A stretch of 64,000 bases of DNA. Source: Pseudomonas fulva 12-X (GTDB lineage: Bacteria; Pseudomonadota; Gammaproteobacteria; Pseudomonadales; Pseudomonadaceae). A program made the position numbers and the translations under genes. Location: NCBI RefSeq assembly GCF_000213805.1, contig NC_015556.1, positions 124,001-188,000 of the forward strand, written 5' to 3'. Below the pieces are notes generated by a model that saw only the letters and a program-made list of their open reading frames with translations, did no database searches and was not told the origin of the DNA. This document shows positions 23,264 through 31,701 of this stretch, piece after piece. The stretch's first letter is position 1; each line of letters opens with the position of its first letter.

Positions 23264-23545
23264 ATGCTTGAAAATGCGTTTAAAGCAGTTAATGACCGCT
23301 TCTTAAATACGGCCCGTAAGGCTGGAAATGAAATATCAGAAGTGCACCATTGGAATTTCAGCAAGTCTGAGTTTCCGACGCAAATTGTCGATCCTCGGCA
23401 CCTGGTTCCTATTGACTCTAGGAGGACTCATCAAGAAATCCACAGGGCCACTAGCTCGACTAGAAATATTTGGGTGGGACCTATAGCTCCAGAACATATT
23501 ATTAATATTCCTGAGTGGTCAACTCCACTGCCGCAGCGAGATTGA
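23264..23545 (+). pseudogene. Orphan CdiA toxin tail 3, HNH/HHW-like nuclease fragment
   Basis: 93 codons beginning 3 bases after a palindrome (MLENAFKAVNDRFLNTARKA) with no ribosome site, so more likely the end of a displaced CdiA than a free gene. The histidine pattern ISEVHHWNFSKSEFP, IVDPRHLVPID, RRTHQEIHRATSS resembles compact HNH/treble-clef nuclease toxins with a paired HH and a later H...H. Most of the nuclease domain may be present. The stop is 4 bases before the next gene, an immunity candidate. If expressed without export sequences it would be toxic only inside the producer. Confidence 0.62.
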
Positions 23546-23549
23546 GTTT

Positions 23550-24068
23550 ATGAGTTATGTAAAAGTTTTAAAAAAGCTTTGTTTGCCCGACGCAGTTGTT
23601 GCTCTTGCGTCGGGTGAGCTTCATACCCCTGTAATTGGTTTTGATGCTCCTGCAAAGTGGTTTGGATACCCCCCAGCTTTAATTCCTATATTGAGTGAAA
23701 GCTCAGGGCCATCCTATCTCGGATATTGGAAACATTGGTTTGTGGAGCGCGAAAGCTCCTTTGTTAAGATGTATGTCGACTCCGATCGGGCGCTACTGGA
23801 AATTGCGAGAAACGCTGAGCAATTTTTTGGTGTGCTAATAATTGATGCAATCTCTCAATTCGATGGATTGAGTCAAGAGATAAAGACCTTTGCCAAAGAA
23901 ATTGGCGAAGAAACTGGTGGTGTAACGTTATCCGATTATGATCGAGTCTCACTGGAAACTGGTGATGACTTAAAAGGGCTTCATAGTCTTGAGGTTTTCC
24001 AAATAAAAACGCCACTGGCAGTTATACAAGATCAGACCAAGTACACTGGTAGCTTCCCTGTGCAGTAA
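23550..24068 (+). CDS. Orphan immunity-like protein, possibly shortened by a frameshift
   Basis: 172 residues (MSYVKVLKKLCLPDAVVALA), starting 4 bases after the toxin-tail stop. It contains GFDAPAKWFGYPPALIPILS, YLGYWKHWFVERESSFVKMY and NAEQFFGVLIIDAISQF, a layout reminiscent of SMI1/KNR4-like immunity proteins, though the match is loose. The frame closes at SFPVQ. A -1 shift near 24059 would continue for about 100 codons (FLNHSCPFELNNG, WYVSLDKEQLFYEYVSD, WLTLNSPGWSIRSARRA), so the intact protein may have been ~275 residues. Function inferred from position only. Confidence 0.55.
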   Translation: MSYVKVLKKLCLPDAVVALASGELHTPVIGFDAPAKWFGYPPALIPILSESSGPSYLGYWKHWFVERESSFVKMYVDSDRALLEIARNAEQFFGVLIIDAISQFDGLSQEIKTFAKEIGEETGGVTLSDYDRVSLETGDDLKGLHSLEVFQIKTPLAVIQDQTKYTGSFPVQ

Positions 24069-24373
24069 ATATTGCGAAAGGCTTTCTGAATCATAGCTGT
24101 CCGTTTGAGTTGAATAACGGGCAAGCTGAAAATCGAGTAGCTGGAGAATTGCCCAGTTGGTATGTGTCGCTGGACAAAGAACAGTTGTTTTATGAATATG
24201 TATCTGACTGTGCTTTTGATAAAGCGTGGCTTACATTGAACTCACCCGGTTGGTCTATTCGGAGTGCGCGGCGTGCTATAAAAGAACTGCAAGCTTATTC
24301 GAAGGATGAGGGATTCGATTTGCTTGTTGATGCATGGTTGGATGCAGCAACTGAGGACGCTGGCGGATACTAG
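24059..24373 (+). pseudogene. Probable frameshifted C-terminal part of the preceding immunity gene
   Basis: Open frame in the -1 register relative to 23550-24068, with no ATG/GTG start or ribosome site near its beginning (first TTG at 24110). It encodes a helical, acidic segment (LDKEQLFYEYVSD, ARRAIKELQAYSKDEGFD, LLVDAWLDAATEDAGGY) and stops at 24371. The absence of start signals and the immediate continuity with the upstream frame favour one broken gene, but a separate small gene cannot be excluded. Confidence 0.45.
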
Positions 24374-24411
24374 GGTTCAATCAAGGCATCAATGGAGTCA
24401 GAGTCTGGATT

Positions 24412-24448
24412 AAAAAAAGGGACAGATTTGAATGGCACTTACTTAAGC
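24412..24448. repeat. Isolated GGGACAGATTTGAATGGCAC end repeat
   Basis: Contains gatttgaatggcacttactt (24425-24444), identical over 20 bases to the terminus of the IS4-type remnant at 22586-22605 and in the same orientation. It marks the right edge of the orphan array, with no transposase attached. Confidence 0.75.
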
Positions 24449-24473
24449 GTTAACCAATTGATCTAAAGGAAAA

Positions 24474-24493
24474 GGGCAGATCTAGATCTGCCC
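24474..24493. terminator. Bidirectional terminator between the orphan array and galM
   Basis: Perfect palindrome gggcagatct / agatctgccc with A/T tracts on both sides. On the minus strand it lies 28 bases after the galM stop codon and is followed by TTTT. Confidence 0.75.
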
Positions 24494-24521
24494 CCCTTTT
24501 TCTAATTATTAAATTCCTCTT

Positions 24522-25667
24522 CTACTTCACCGAAAACTTGAACACCGTGTTCTGCGTATAGGTCTGCCCCGGATCCAGGCGGGTAGACGCGAACTTCGGC
24601 TGGTTCGGTGCATCCGGGAAGTGCTGGGTTTCCAGGGTGAAGGCGCCCCAGTGGGCGTAGGTCTTGCCGGCTTTGCCTTTTACCGAGCCGTCCAGGAAGT
24701 TGCTGGTGTAGAACTGCACGCCCGGCTCGGTGGTGTAGAGCTGCAGGAGGCGGCCGGAGGCGGGGTCGTGGACTTCGGCGGCGAGTTGCTTGATGTCGCC
24801 TTTGGTATCCAGCGCCCAGTTGAAGTCGAAGCCGCCCTGTTTGGCCTCGGCGAACTTGAGCTGCTCGTGGTCATCCTTGATGTGCTGGCCGATGGGCGTC
24901 GGTTTGCTGAAGTCCATCGGCGTGCCTTTGACCGGGGCCAGTTCGCCAGTGGGGATCAGCGTCTTGTTGACCGGCGTGTAGTGGCTGGCGTGCAGGGTGG
25001 CGACCTGCTTGAGGATATCGCCGTTGCCGGCACCGGCGAGGTTGAAGTAGCTGTGGTTGGTGAGGTTGACCACGGTGGGCTTGTCGGTGGTGGCCTTGTA
25101 GTCGATGTGCAGTTCGTTGTTATCGGTGAGGCGGTAGGTGACTTCGGTTTTCAGATTGCCGGGAAAGCCCATCTCGCCGTCCTTGGACAGGTAGGTGAGG
25201 GTTACGCCGACCGAATCCTTGTCCTTCACCGGCTTGGCTTCCCAGACCTTCTTGTCGAAGCCCTCGGCGCCGCCGTGCAGGGCGTTCGGCCCGTCGTTGA
25301 GCGGTACCTGAAAGCGCTTGCCATCGAGCTCGAAGGCGCCGCCGGCCAGGCGATTGCCGAAGCGGCCGATGGTGGCGCCGAAGAATGCAGTACCGCCTTC
25401 GTAGCCCTGCACGTCATCGAAACCCAGCACCACGTCTTCTACCTTGCCGTTCTTGTCCGGCACTGCCAGGGCCTGCAGCACGCCGCCGTAAGTGATGATG
25501 GTGGCCTGCATGCCATGGCTGTTGCGCAACTGGTACTGCTCGACGGGCGTGCCGTCGCGGGTCTTGCCGAATGGCTTGTGTTCACTGGTCAACCCTGCCG
25601 CGTTGGCGCCTGTGGCAATCGCCAGAGAAAGAGCCAGGCCGGATAGCAGGTGGTGAGGGTGGGTCAT
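24522..25667 (-). CDS. galM: Aldose 1-epimerase (mutarotase), exported
   Basis: Interconverts alpha and beta anomers of hexoses such as galactose and glucose. 381 residues with a clear signal peptide (LLSGLALSLAIATGANAA), so the enzyme acts in the periplasm or outside, unlike cytoplasmic E. coli GalM. Family features: TIITYGGVLQALAVPDKNG, FFGATIGRFGNRLAGG, catalytic-His region VVNLTNHSYFNLAG, and the catalytic-Glu region TLETQHFPDAPNQPKFA. Single gene; the first of the ordinary genes right of the cdi island. Confidence 0.92.
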   Translation of the reverse strand: MTHPHHLLSGLALSLAIATGANAAGLTSEHKPFGKTRDGTPVEQYQLRNSHGMQATIITYGGVLQALAVPDKNGKVEDVVLGFDDVQGYEGGTAFFGATIGRFGNRLAGGAFELDGKRFQVPLNDGPNALHGGAEGFDKKVWEAKPVKDKDSVGVTLTYLSKDGEMGFPGNLKTEVTYRLTDNNELHIDYKATTDKPTVVNLTNHSYFNLAGAGNGDILKQVATLHASHYTPVNKTLIPTGELAPVKGTPMDFSKPTPIGQHIKDDHEQLKFAEAKQGGFDFNWALDTKGDIKQLAAEVHDPASGRLLQLYTTEPGVQFYTSNFLDGSVKGKAGKTYAHWGAFTLETQHFPDAPNQPKFASTRLDPGQTYTQNTVFKFSVK

Positions 25668-25956
25668 GGTCGAACTTCCTTTTATTGTTGTGGGAGTCGT
25701 TCTAACGCAAGCGGCCTTTAAGCCGGGGCAGGCCGGAATAATCTTGATACGAAAAACAGGTTAGCTGTTATCTGACAACCGGCTAGTCCGTTCGTCTCGG
25801 TGCGGTCAAGAAATATGAAGGTGCTGCAGGAAGGGGGCGCAATGGTGGGCTGACTTCGGGCCGCTCTTCGGCGGGCCGCCTGTGGTTCGAATCAAGAAGT
25901 GCTTCGCATGGCGCAGCGATCACGTGCGAAGGCTTTGCCTCATCAGCGAGTGTGCT

Positions 25957-26904
25957 TCAGGCGGTGTTTTTGAATCGCCCCAAAACCGCAAAGCGCAGGC
26001 ATCCCCAGGCGATCGTGCCGATGACCAGCACTTCTGCGAAGCCGAAGAGCAGGTTGAAGGAGAACACCAGCGGCTGTTCGGCCCAGTAGAAGATGTGAGA
26101 GCCGGTTCGCAAGCCGCTGACAGGTAGACGGCCGGTAAACAGTGCAGGTAGCAGCACGAAGATGTTGATCAACTCGAGCACTGACAGGAAGGCGCCCAGT
26201 AGCGCGCAGAACGCCCGTGCCGGCGTGCCGAACATCTCGTTTTTTTCCGTTGGTGACGCGGCTGCCTTGGGGCTGCCCATGGCTGCGGCTTTAGTGGGCT
26301 TGCTACTGATTGGCCTGTAGATTGTCGGCGCTTTGATTGTCGCTGGGTCGATGACGTCGATCGGCACCTCCAGTTGCAGATACTCGGCCAGTTCGCGCAG
26401 CCACAGGTCCGTGCGTTTGCTGCCGGGGATGACGGGCACGTTATCCGTCGTCAGTCGGTGCTCGGCGCCGTTGTGCATCACCAACCACAGTTGTGTGCTG
26501 GCAGGTTCGGCGTCTTTGCGGCGGCGCAGTTCGAGGCGCTTGGCTTTATCGATCCGGAATACGTCGTGTATGCGCTCGCGGCGGCCAAAGAAGTTTCGCG
26601 TGCGGCGTTTGCCTTCTCCGTCGAGGCGCGACAGCAGCAGGGTCTCGCGCATACCGGTGTAAACGGTCACGACCAGGCCGAGGGCCGGCAGCAGCAACAG
26701 CCCGAGCATGACCAGTAACCACGACAGCGGGTCCATGCTCGCTGCGAGCGAGGGTTCACCGGAAAAGGCGAATGCCATGAATGCCAAAGGGCCCGCGAAC
26801 GAGATCGCGCCCATGAGCGGCGCGACGATGTTCATTAGCCAATTGAGTGAGTGGATGTGCAGGTCGCCCTGTGGAGTGCGCTCGTAGCGATGGCCGATCA
26901 GCAT
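25957..26904 (-). CDS. Multi-pass membrane protein of unknown function
   Basis: 315 residues starting MLIGHRYERTPQGDLHIHSL. Two hydrophobic helices lie at residues ~24-50 and ~60-85 (WLLVMLGLLLLPALGLVVTV), then a ~140-residue basic soluble loop (RDNFF-type region RRTRNFFGRRERIHDVFRID, LWLVMHNGAEHRL), a Pro/Ala-rich linker, and two more helices near the C-terminus (FLSVLELINIFVLLPALF, LFGFAEVLVIGTIAWGCLRF). I do not recognise the family. The next gene leftwards, galM, is 289 bases away, so no operon is evident. Confidence 0.72.
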   Translation of the reverse strand: MLIGHRYERTPQGDLHIHSLNWLMNIVAPLMGAISFAGPLAFMAFAFSGEPSLAASMDPLSWLLVMLGLLLLPALGLVVTVYTGMRETLLLSRLDGEGKRRTRNFFGRRERIHDVFRIDKAKRLELRRRKDAEPASTQLWLVMHNGAEHRLTTDNVPVIPGSKRTDLWLRELAEYLQLEVPIDVIDPATIKAPTIYRPISSKPTKAAAMGSPKAAASPTEKNEMFGTPARAFCALLGAFLSVLELINIFVLLPALFTGRLPVSGLRTGSHIFYWAEQPLVFSFNLLFGFAEVLVIGTIAWGCLRFAVLGRFKNTA

Positions 26905-27019
26905 GCGAAATCCCTGTGCGCTGCCGTACGCGAGGTGTCGTCAGCTGTGCAGAATACCTGAGGCTGCCGCAGTCGGGCTGCTATCGAGTGATCCCCCAAC
27001 GCTGCCTGTTAACGCATCT

Positions 27020-27349
27020 TCAGTCTTGTCTGGTCGCGGTGCCGCCGGATTGATCCTGCGCCTGCCACTGGCGGATCGCCTCCAGCACCTGATCCTGATA
27101 GCCGCGCAACTTGCGCGGTTTGTAGGGCGAGTTGCTGATTGCCAGGATGGGGGCGCTGTAATGGATGGCTTCGGCCAGGCGATTGAGGTAGGCGTGGCCG
27201 CCGTCTCGATACTCGGCCAGTTCCTCTTCATTCAGACGGATCAGTACGCTGCAGCTGACGGCACCGTTGTGGCACTCCACGTCGATCAGCAAGCCGCTTT
27301 CGTCTTCAAGCAGGAGCCAGGCGTGGGGTTGGTGGTCGATGACTTTCAT
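27020..27349 (-). CDS. Small hypothetical protein
   Basis: 109 residues (MKVIDHQPHAWLLLEDESG), no signal peptide or membrane helix. Contains LIDVECHNGAVSCSVLIRL, LNEEELAEYRDGGHAYLNRL and PYKPRKLRGYQDQVLEAIRQ. Its start lies 6 bases after the stop of the alpha/beta hydrolase gene, so the two are probably cotranscribed. No function assigned. Confidence 0.72.
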   Translation of the reverse strand: MKVIDHQPHAWLLLEDESGLLIDVECHNGAVSCSVLIRLNEEELAEYRDGGHAYLNRLAEAIHYSAPILAISNSPYKPRKLRGYQDQVLEAIRQWQAQDQSGGTATRQD

Positions 27350-27355
27350 GGCCCG

Positions 27356-28258
27356 TCAGCCCTTGCCGATCGTCTGTTGGGAAAACAGCGTACGGATCGC
27401 CTCGCGGTATTCGCGGCTGCCGGTGCGCATGCTGTTGTTGTGGTTGCCGCCGTCGATCAGCAGCAGGCGTTTGGGCTGGTTGGCGGCCTGGTAGAGGCTT
27501 TCGCTGAAGCGCGCAGGCACGTAGCGATCGCCGGTGCCGTGGGCGATCAGCACCGGCACCTTGATGTCGCCGATCTTGCTCAGGGAATCGAATTTCTGCG
27601 ACAGCAGCCAGCGCACCGGCAGCGAGGTGTACTCGGCGGCCACGGCGGTGGCGGCATCGGCCAGATTGGTGAAGGTCGACTCGATGATCAGCCCGGCCAG
27701 CGGCGGCGTATGGCGGTCACGGCCCAGGGAGTCGGCGAGGTTGACCGCCACCGCGCCGCCAAGGGAATGCCCGTAGATAAAGCGTTTGGTCGGGTCGGGC
27801 TGCAGCTCGGTCAGGCGTTGCCAGGCGATCTCGGCGTCTTCGTAGAGGGTGCGCTCGGACGGCAGCTCGCCGCGGCTTTCGCCGAAACCGCGATAGTCGA
27901 TGGCCAGCACCGAAAAACCCATGGCGTGCAGTTGCTCGATGCGAAACAGCTGGCCGGTGAGGTTCCAGCGCGAGCCGTGCAGGTACAAGAGGGTCGGTGC
28001 GTTCGCCTTGCGGGCCGGCCACCACCAGGCGTGGATGCTCTGACTGTCGCCGAACTCCGGCACGCTGAGGGTCATGTCTTTCACGCCGGCGGGCAGGCCG
28101 TGGAACCAGCTGGCGGTGCCCGGCTCGATGCGAAACACCAGTTCGCGTTCCTTTTGCTCGAGCTTGGCGCAGCCGACCGGCAGGCCGACGGCCAGCAGCG
28201 CCAGCAAGCCGATGCTCAGCCAGCGGCGGCGCAGGGTGTGGATAAGTGAAGTGGCCAT
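27356..28258 (-). CDS. Alpha/beta hydrolase, predicted lipoprotein
   Basis: A 300-residue serine hydrolase. Start at MATSLIHTLRRRWLSIG with GGAGAG upstream; signal sequence ends in the lipobox LPVGC, so it is probably anchored on the periplasmic face. Fold landmarks: LLYLHGSRWNLTGQ (oxyanion strand), VLAIDYRGFGESRGELPSE, nucleophile elbow IYGHSLGGAVAVNLA, acid region VLIAHGTGDRYVPA and the catalytic His in DGGNHNNSM. The shape matches YfhR/BEM46-type hydrolases whose substrates are unknown. It is followed closely by the 109-residue gene. Confidence 0.87.
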   Translation of the reverse strand: MATSLIHTLRRRWLSIGLLALLAVGLPVGCAKLEQKERELVFRIEPGTASWFHGLPAGVKDMTLSVPEFGDSQSIHAWWWPARKANAPTLLYLHGSRWNLTGQLFRIEQLHAMGFSVLAIDYRGFGESRGELPSERTLYEDAEIAWQRLTELQPDPTKRFIYGHSLGGAVAVNLADSLGRDRHTPPLAGLIIESTFTNLADAATAVAAEYTSLPVRWLLSQKFDSLSKIGDIKVPVLIAHGTGDRYVPARFSESLYQAANQPKRLLLIDGGNHNNSMRTGSREYREAIRTLFSQQTIGKG

Positions 28259-28464
28259 GGCTCTCCGCAGGCGTTGCAATGGTGGCGTGCTGCGCTTCGC
28301 TCATGGGCGGCGCAGGGGCGAGATAAGGTGACAGGCGAATAGACCGAAACGCCACGGCTGCGTTCGTCTGCGTCGGTGCTTTCGGGTATCGAGTTGTAAC
28401 CGCCGCATGCTGGCGCTTTCAAGCCTGCGCTATGCTGCGCCGCTGAATTTTTGTGGACATTGCC

Positions 28465-29715
28465 ATGTCGCCCACTCCTGCCGATTTGCGCCGCCCGGCC
28501 GGCGCCACCTTGGTGCTATTGGCATCGCTGTATTGCGCTCAGGGTTTGCCGTCCGGGCTGATCGCCCATGCGTTGCCGGTGCTGCTGCGCCAGCACGGCG
28601 TGGACCTGGCGGTGATCGGCCTGCTCAAGTTGCTGGCGCTGCCCTGGCTGCTCAAGGTGCTGTGGGCGCCGTGGGTGGATCGCCTGTCGTCGCGGCGCCT
28701 GGGCCACCATCGCGGCTGGATCCTGCCGCTGCAGGGCGCGGTGGTGGCGATCCTGCTGGCCCTGGCGCTGCTCTCGCCAGATGCGCTTTTCGGCGCCCAC
28801 CTGCCGCTGCTGCTTGGCCTGTTGGTGCTGGTCAACCTGGCGGCGGCGACCCAGGACATCGCCACCGACGGCCTGACCGTACGCCTGTTGCCCGAGCGCT
28901 GGCGCGGCCTGGGTAACAGCCTGCAGGTCGGCGGCTACAAGGTGGGAATGATCGTCAGTGGCAGCGGCCTGCTCTTGGTGATCGACCGCGTGGGTTGGAA
29001 CCTGTCGCTGCTGGCGCTGACCCTGCTGGTGGCCCTGATGCTGCTGCCGGTATGGCGCTTTGCCGAAACGCAGCAATTGCCGCCAGCCAGCGCGCCGGCC
29101 GAGCCAATGGGCGTCGGCCTGCTGTGGCGGCATTACCGCGGCCTGCTGGCGCTGCCGGGCATGGGCCTGTGGTTGGCCGTGGTGCTGACCTTCAAGCTGG
29201 GCGATGCCCTGGGTTCGCCGATGATCAAACCGATGCTGGTGGATCAGGGCTGGAGTAATGCCGAGCTGGGGCAACTGACATTGATCAGCAGCCTGGTCGG
29301 CATCGGCGGGGCGTTGTTGGGCGGCCTTTTGTATGCGCGTCTTGGCGTGCTGCGTGCGCTGTTGATCTTCGGCACCTTGCAGGCGCTGAGCCTCGCCGCG
29401 CTGGCGCTGCTGGTCAGTCGTGGCGGCGATACGGTTCTTGTTTACGCGCTGACCCTGAGCGAGCAGGCCGCCGACGGCTTATCCACAGTCGCGCTGTTCG
29501 CCGCGATGATGCGCCAGTGCCGCCCGGGCCACGAAGGGGCGGACTTCACCCTGCAGGCTTCGACGCAGATTCTTCTTGGCGGCTTCGTCGGCGCGGCCAG
29601 TGGCGTGCTGGCCAAGGCGCTGGGGTACGACGGGTTGTTCGTCTGTGCCGGGGCACTCGGGCTGGCGGCCTTGCTGCTGGTGGGACGTTACTTTCGTCGA
29701 CACGGGTGGCGGTAG
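28465..29715 (+). CDS. MFS transporter, AmpG/RhtX-FptX-like
   Basis: A 416-residue inner-membrane protein with about 12 hydrophobic helices. Start chosen at ATG 28465 (MSPTPADLRRPAGATLVLLA); a GTG lies 12 bases upstream. Segments LYCAQGLPSGLIAHALPVLL, PWLLKVLWAPWVDRLSSRR and NLAAATQDIATDGLTVRLLP are characteristic of the MFS branch holding AmpG (muropeptide permease) and the siderophore permeases RhtX/FptX. Neighbours give no substrate clue: there is no siderophore or cell-wall gene alongside. Specific naming is avoided. Confidence 0.82.
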   Translation: MSPTPADLRRPAGATLVLLASLYCAQGLPSGLIAHALPVLLRQHGVDLAVIGLLKLLALPWLLKVLWAPWVDRLSSRRLGHHRGWILPLQGAVVAILLALALLSPDALFGAHLPLLLGLLVLVNLAAATQDIATDGLTVRLLPERWRGLGNSLQVGGYKVGMIVSGSGLLLVIDRVGWNLSLLALTLLVALMLLPVWRFAETQQLPPASAPAEPMGVGLLWRHYRGLLALPGMGLWLAVVLTFKLGDALGSPMIKPMLVDQGWSNAELGQLTLISSLVGIGGALLGGLLYARLGVLRALLIFGTLQALSLAALALLVSRGGDTVLVYALTLSEQAADGLSTVALFAAMMRQCRPGHEGADFTLQASTQILLGGFVGAASGVLAKALGYDGLFVCAGALGLAALLLVGRYFRRHGWR

Positions 29716-29756
29716 CCTGCGGATCGCTCATGACCCGGGACTATCGCGATTCCTGG

Positions 29757-29786
29757 GTATCGCTGCGCTCAACGCCAGGCTACGGC
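29757..29786. repeat. Intergenic repeat, second copy of the atcgctgcgctcaac family
   Basis: ggtatcgctgcgctcaac followed by gccaggctac; matches, in inverse orientation, the right arm of the palindrome at 3304-3378. Lies between the convergent MFS and SulP genes. Confidence 0.6.
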
Positions 29787-31352
29787 TCAGTCCTCGAACA
29801 GCACCGGGCAGGTGGCGCCTTCGAGTTTCTGGATTTCCTCGATCACGTGGGGGCGGGCGTGGCGCAGCACCAGCTGACGGTTCTGCGCCATCAGGCGGCG
29901 TGCTTCCAGGTGAAGCATTTCCACGCCAGCGTAATCGATGAAGTTGATATGCCGGGCGTCCACCACCACCCGCTCGCCGTGGCTGAGCTGCAGAATCTGC
30001 TGCACGTAATGGCAGGCGCCAAAGAAGATCGAGCCTTCCAGGCGCAGCAGTTCGTCGTCGCCGTCGCGGGTGTACTTGAAGCGCGGCTGCGAGGTGCGCT
30101 TGAGGTAGAAGAACAGCGAGGCCAGCACGCCGGCGTAGATCGCCGTTTGCAGCTCCAGCACCAGGGTGGCGAGCAGGGTCAGCAGCATCACCACGAACTC
30201 GGCGCGGCTGACCCGCAGCAACGCGCGCACGCCCTCGATATCCACCAGCCCCCAGCAGATCAGCAGGATCGCCGCGCCCATGCTGGGTAGGGCGATATGG
30301 GCGATCAACGGCGCGCAGAACAGCGCGAAGGCGGCCACCAGCAGCGCCGAGAACACCCCGGCCATAGGTGACGTGGCGCCGCTCTGCAGGTTCAGCGCCG
30401 AGCGGGTGAAGGAGCCGGCCGACAGCGAACCGGCGAACCACGGGCCGATCATGTTGGACAGGCCCTGGGCGCGTACTTCCTGATTGGCGTCCAGCAACTG
30501 CTGGGATTTCGCCGCCAGCGAGCGAGCGATGGACAGGCTGGTGACCAGCCCGAGCATGCCGCAGGCGATGGCGGCGGGCAGCAGCCCGAGCAGGCTGTTG
30601 ACCTCAAAGTGCAGCAGGGTGAACGGCGGCAGTGAGCCCTCGAACGCATCGACCAGGCGGATGCCGGCAAAGAAGCCGGGCAGGGCGGCGACCAGCAGGC
30701 TGCCGGCGACCACGCCGATCAGCAATGCCGGCAGGCGCGGCCACAGGCGCCGACAGAGCAGGCTGACCGCCAGGGTGAAGGCGGCTACCAGCATGGCGTG
30801 CCAGTCGGCCTGGCCCAGATGCTGGCCGAGGTCGAGCAGAGTCGCCACGGCGGTGCGCTGGCTGTCCAGCTCCAGGCCCAACAGGTTGGGTAGCTGACCA
30901 AGAGCGATCACCAGCGCCGCGCCCAGGGTGAAGCCGAGGATCACCGAGGGCGAGACGAAGTTGACCAGATTGCCGAAGCGCAGCAGCCCAAGCAGCCACT
31001 GGAATAACCCGGCGAGGAAGGTCAGCACCAGCACCAGCGCGACGAATTCGTCGCTGCCTGGCCGGGCCATGGGGCTGACGCTGGTGAACAGCACGATGGA
31101 AATCGCTGCCGTTGGCCCGCCGATCAGGTGCCACGACGAACCCCACAGGCAGGCGATGATCACCGGCACGATGGCCGCATACAGCCCGTACTCGGCTGGC
31201 AGGCCAGCGATCAGCGCGTAGGCGATCGATTGCGGCAAGGCGAGGATGGCGCCGCTCAGCCCAACCAGCAGATCCGTGCCCAGCGTGCGCCGGGTGACGG
31301 TCGGCCACCAGAGCAGGAAGGGGAACAGGCTGTAACGGCTGGGTAGACGCAT
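29787..31352 (-). CDS. SulP-family inorganic anion transporter with STAS domain
   Basis: 521-residue inner-membrane permease of the SLC26/SulP family (sulfate, bicarbonate or related anions, usually with H+ or Na+). The transmembrane domain (~1-400) includes DLLVGLSGAILALPQSIAYA, the family signature AGLPAEYGLYAAIVPVIIAC, and NMIGPWFAGSLSAGSFTRSA. A cytoplasmic STAS domain follows (RLEGSIFFGACHYVQQIL, VVDARHINFIDYAGVEML). From memory, a SulP gene also sits beside the choline-sulfatase cluster in P. aeruginosa, where sulfate handling would be coherent, but transport specificity here is not shown by sequence. Confidence 0.9.
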   Translation of the reverse strand: MRLPSRYSLFPFLLWWPTVTRRTLGTDLLVGLSGAILALPQSIAYALIAGLPAEYGLYAAIVPVIIACLWGSSWHLIGGPTAAISIVLFTSVSPMARPGSDEFVALVLVLTFLAGLFQWLLGLLRFGNLVNFVSPSVILGFTLGAALVIALGQLPNLLGLELDSQRTAVATLLDLGQHLGQADWHAMLVAAFTLAVSLLCRRLWPRLPALLIGVVAGSLLVAALPGFFAGIRLVDAFEGSLPPFTLLHFEVNSLLGLLPAAIACGMLGLVTSLSIARSLAAKSQQLLDANQEVRAQGLSNMIGPWFAGSLSAGSFTRSALNLQSGATSPMAGVFSALLVAAFALFCAPLIAHIALPSMGAAILLICWGLVDIEGVRALLRVSRAEFVVMLLTLLATLVLELQTAIYAGVLASLFFYLKRTSQPRFKYTRDGDDELLRLEGSIFFGACHYVQQILQLSHGERVVVDARHINFIDYAGVEMLHLEARRLMAQNRQLVLRHARPHVIEEIQKLEGATCPVLFED

Positions 31353-31477
31353 GCGGTTTTTCGTTAAGTGGGTCGGTTGGTGGGCAGGGTAGCAGAGGTG
31401 TTGGTCGTCACGTCTGCGGCTTGAGACAGTCAGGAACGGGCAGTCGCATAACTTGTGGCAGGGGCCGGGCGGCGATC

Positions 31478-31527
31478 CGCTTTAGCCGCGAGCTCTTTAC
31501 CCCAGGCAGGCACAATCGCGGCTAAAG
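31478..31527. repeat. Palindrome cgctttagccgcga / tcgcggctaaagc
   Basis: A 13-bp near-perfect inverted repeat around a ~25-base spacer; the ctaaagccgctcccac wording is that of a common Pseudomonas extragenic repeat. Confidence 0.65.
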
Positions 31528-31639
31528 CCGCTCCCACGAGATCGCGATCAGCACCTACGCGGCCGGCGTCCACCGCTCTGCAATCGCAACGGTGGATGAA
31601 AAAAGCGCCATGCACCCTACGGGGCTCCCGCGAGGATTC

Positions 31640-31688
31640 GTAGGATGGGTGAAACCCATCAATGGCCGATGGTTTTCACCCATCCTAC
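31640..31688. repeat. Palindrome gtaggatgggtgaaa
   Basis: Long hairpin: gtaggatgggtgaaac followed by ccatc, and its inverse gatggttttcacccatcctac, with one mismatch. Probably a dispersed extragenic palindrome. Confidence 0.65.
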
Positions 31689-31701
31689 AAACTGATCCAT
31701 T

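Noticed and set aside
23264..23545. Free-standing 93-residue nuclease gene
   Set aside because: It begins immediately after a palindrome without ribosome site and is followed by an immunity-like gene, so it is better explained as a displaced CdiA tail.
19741..24500. CRISPR array suggested by the repeated GGGGACAGA units
   Set aside because: The repeats are few, inverted, unevenly spaced and separated by whole genes; no cas genes are present.
28465..29715. Naming the MFS gene fptX or ampG
   Set aside because: It shares the general signature of both groups, but no siderophore or muropeptide genes adjoin it, so a specific symbol is not justified.
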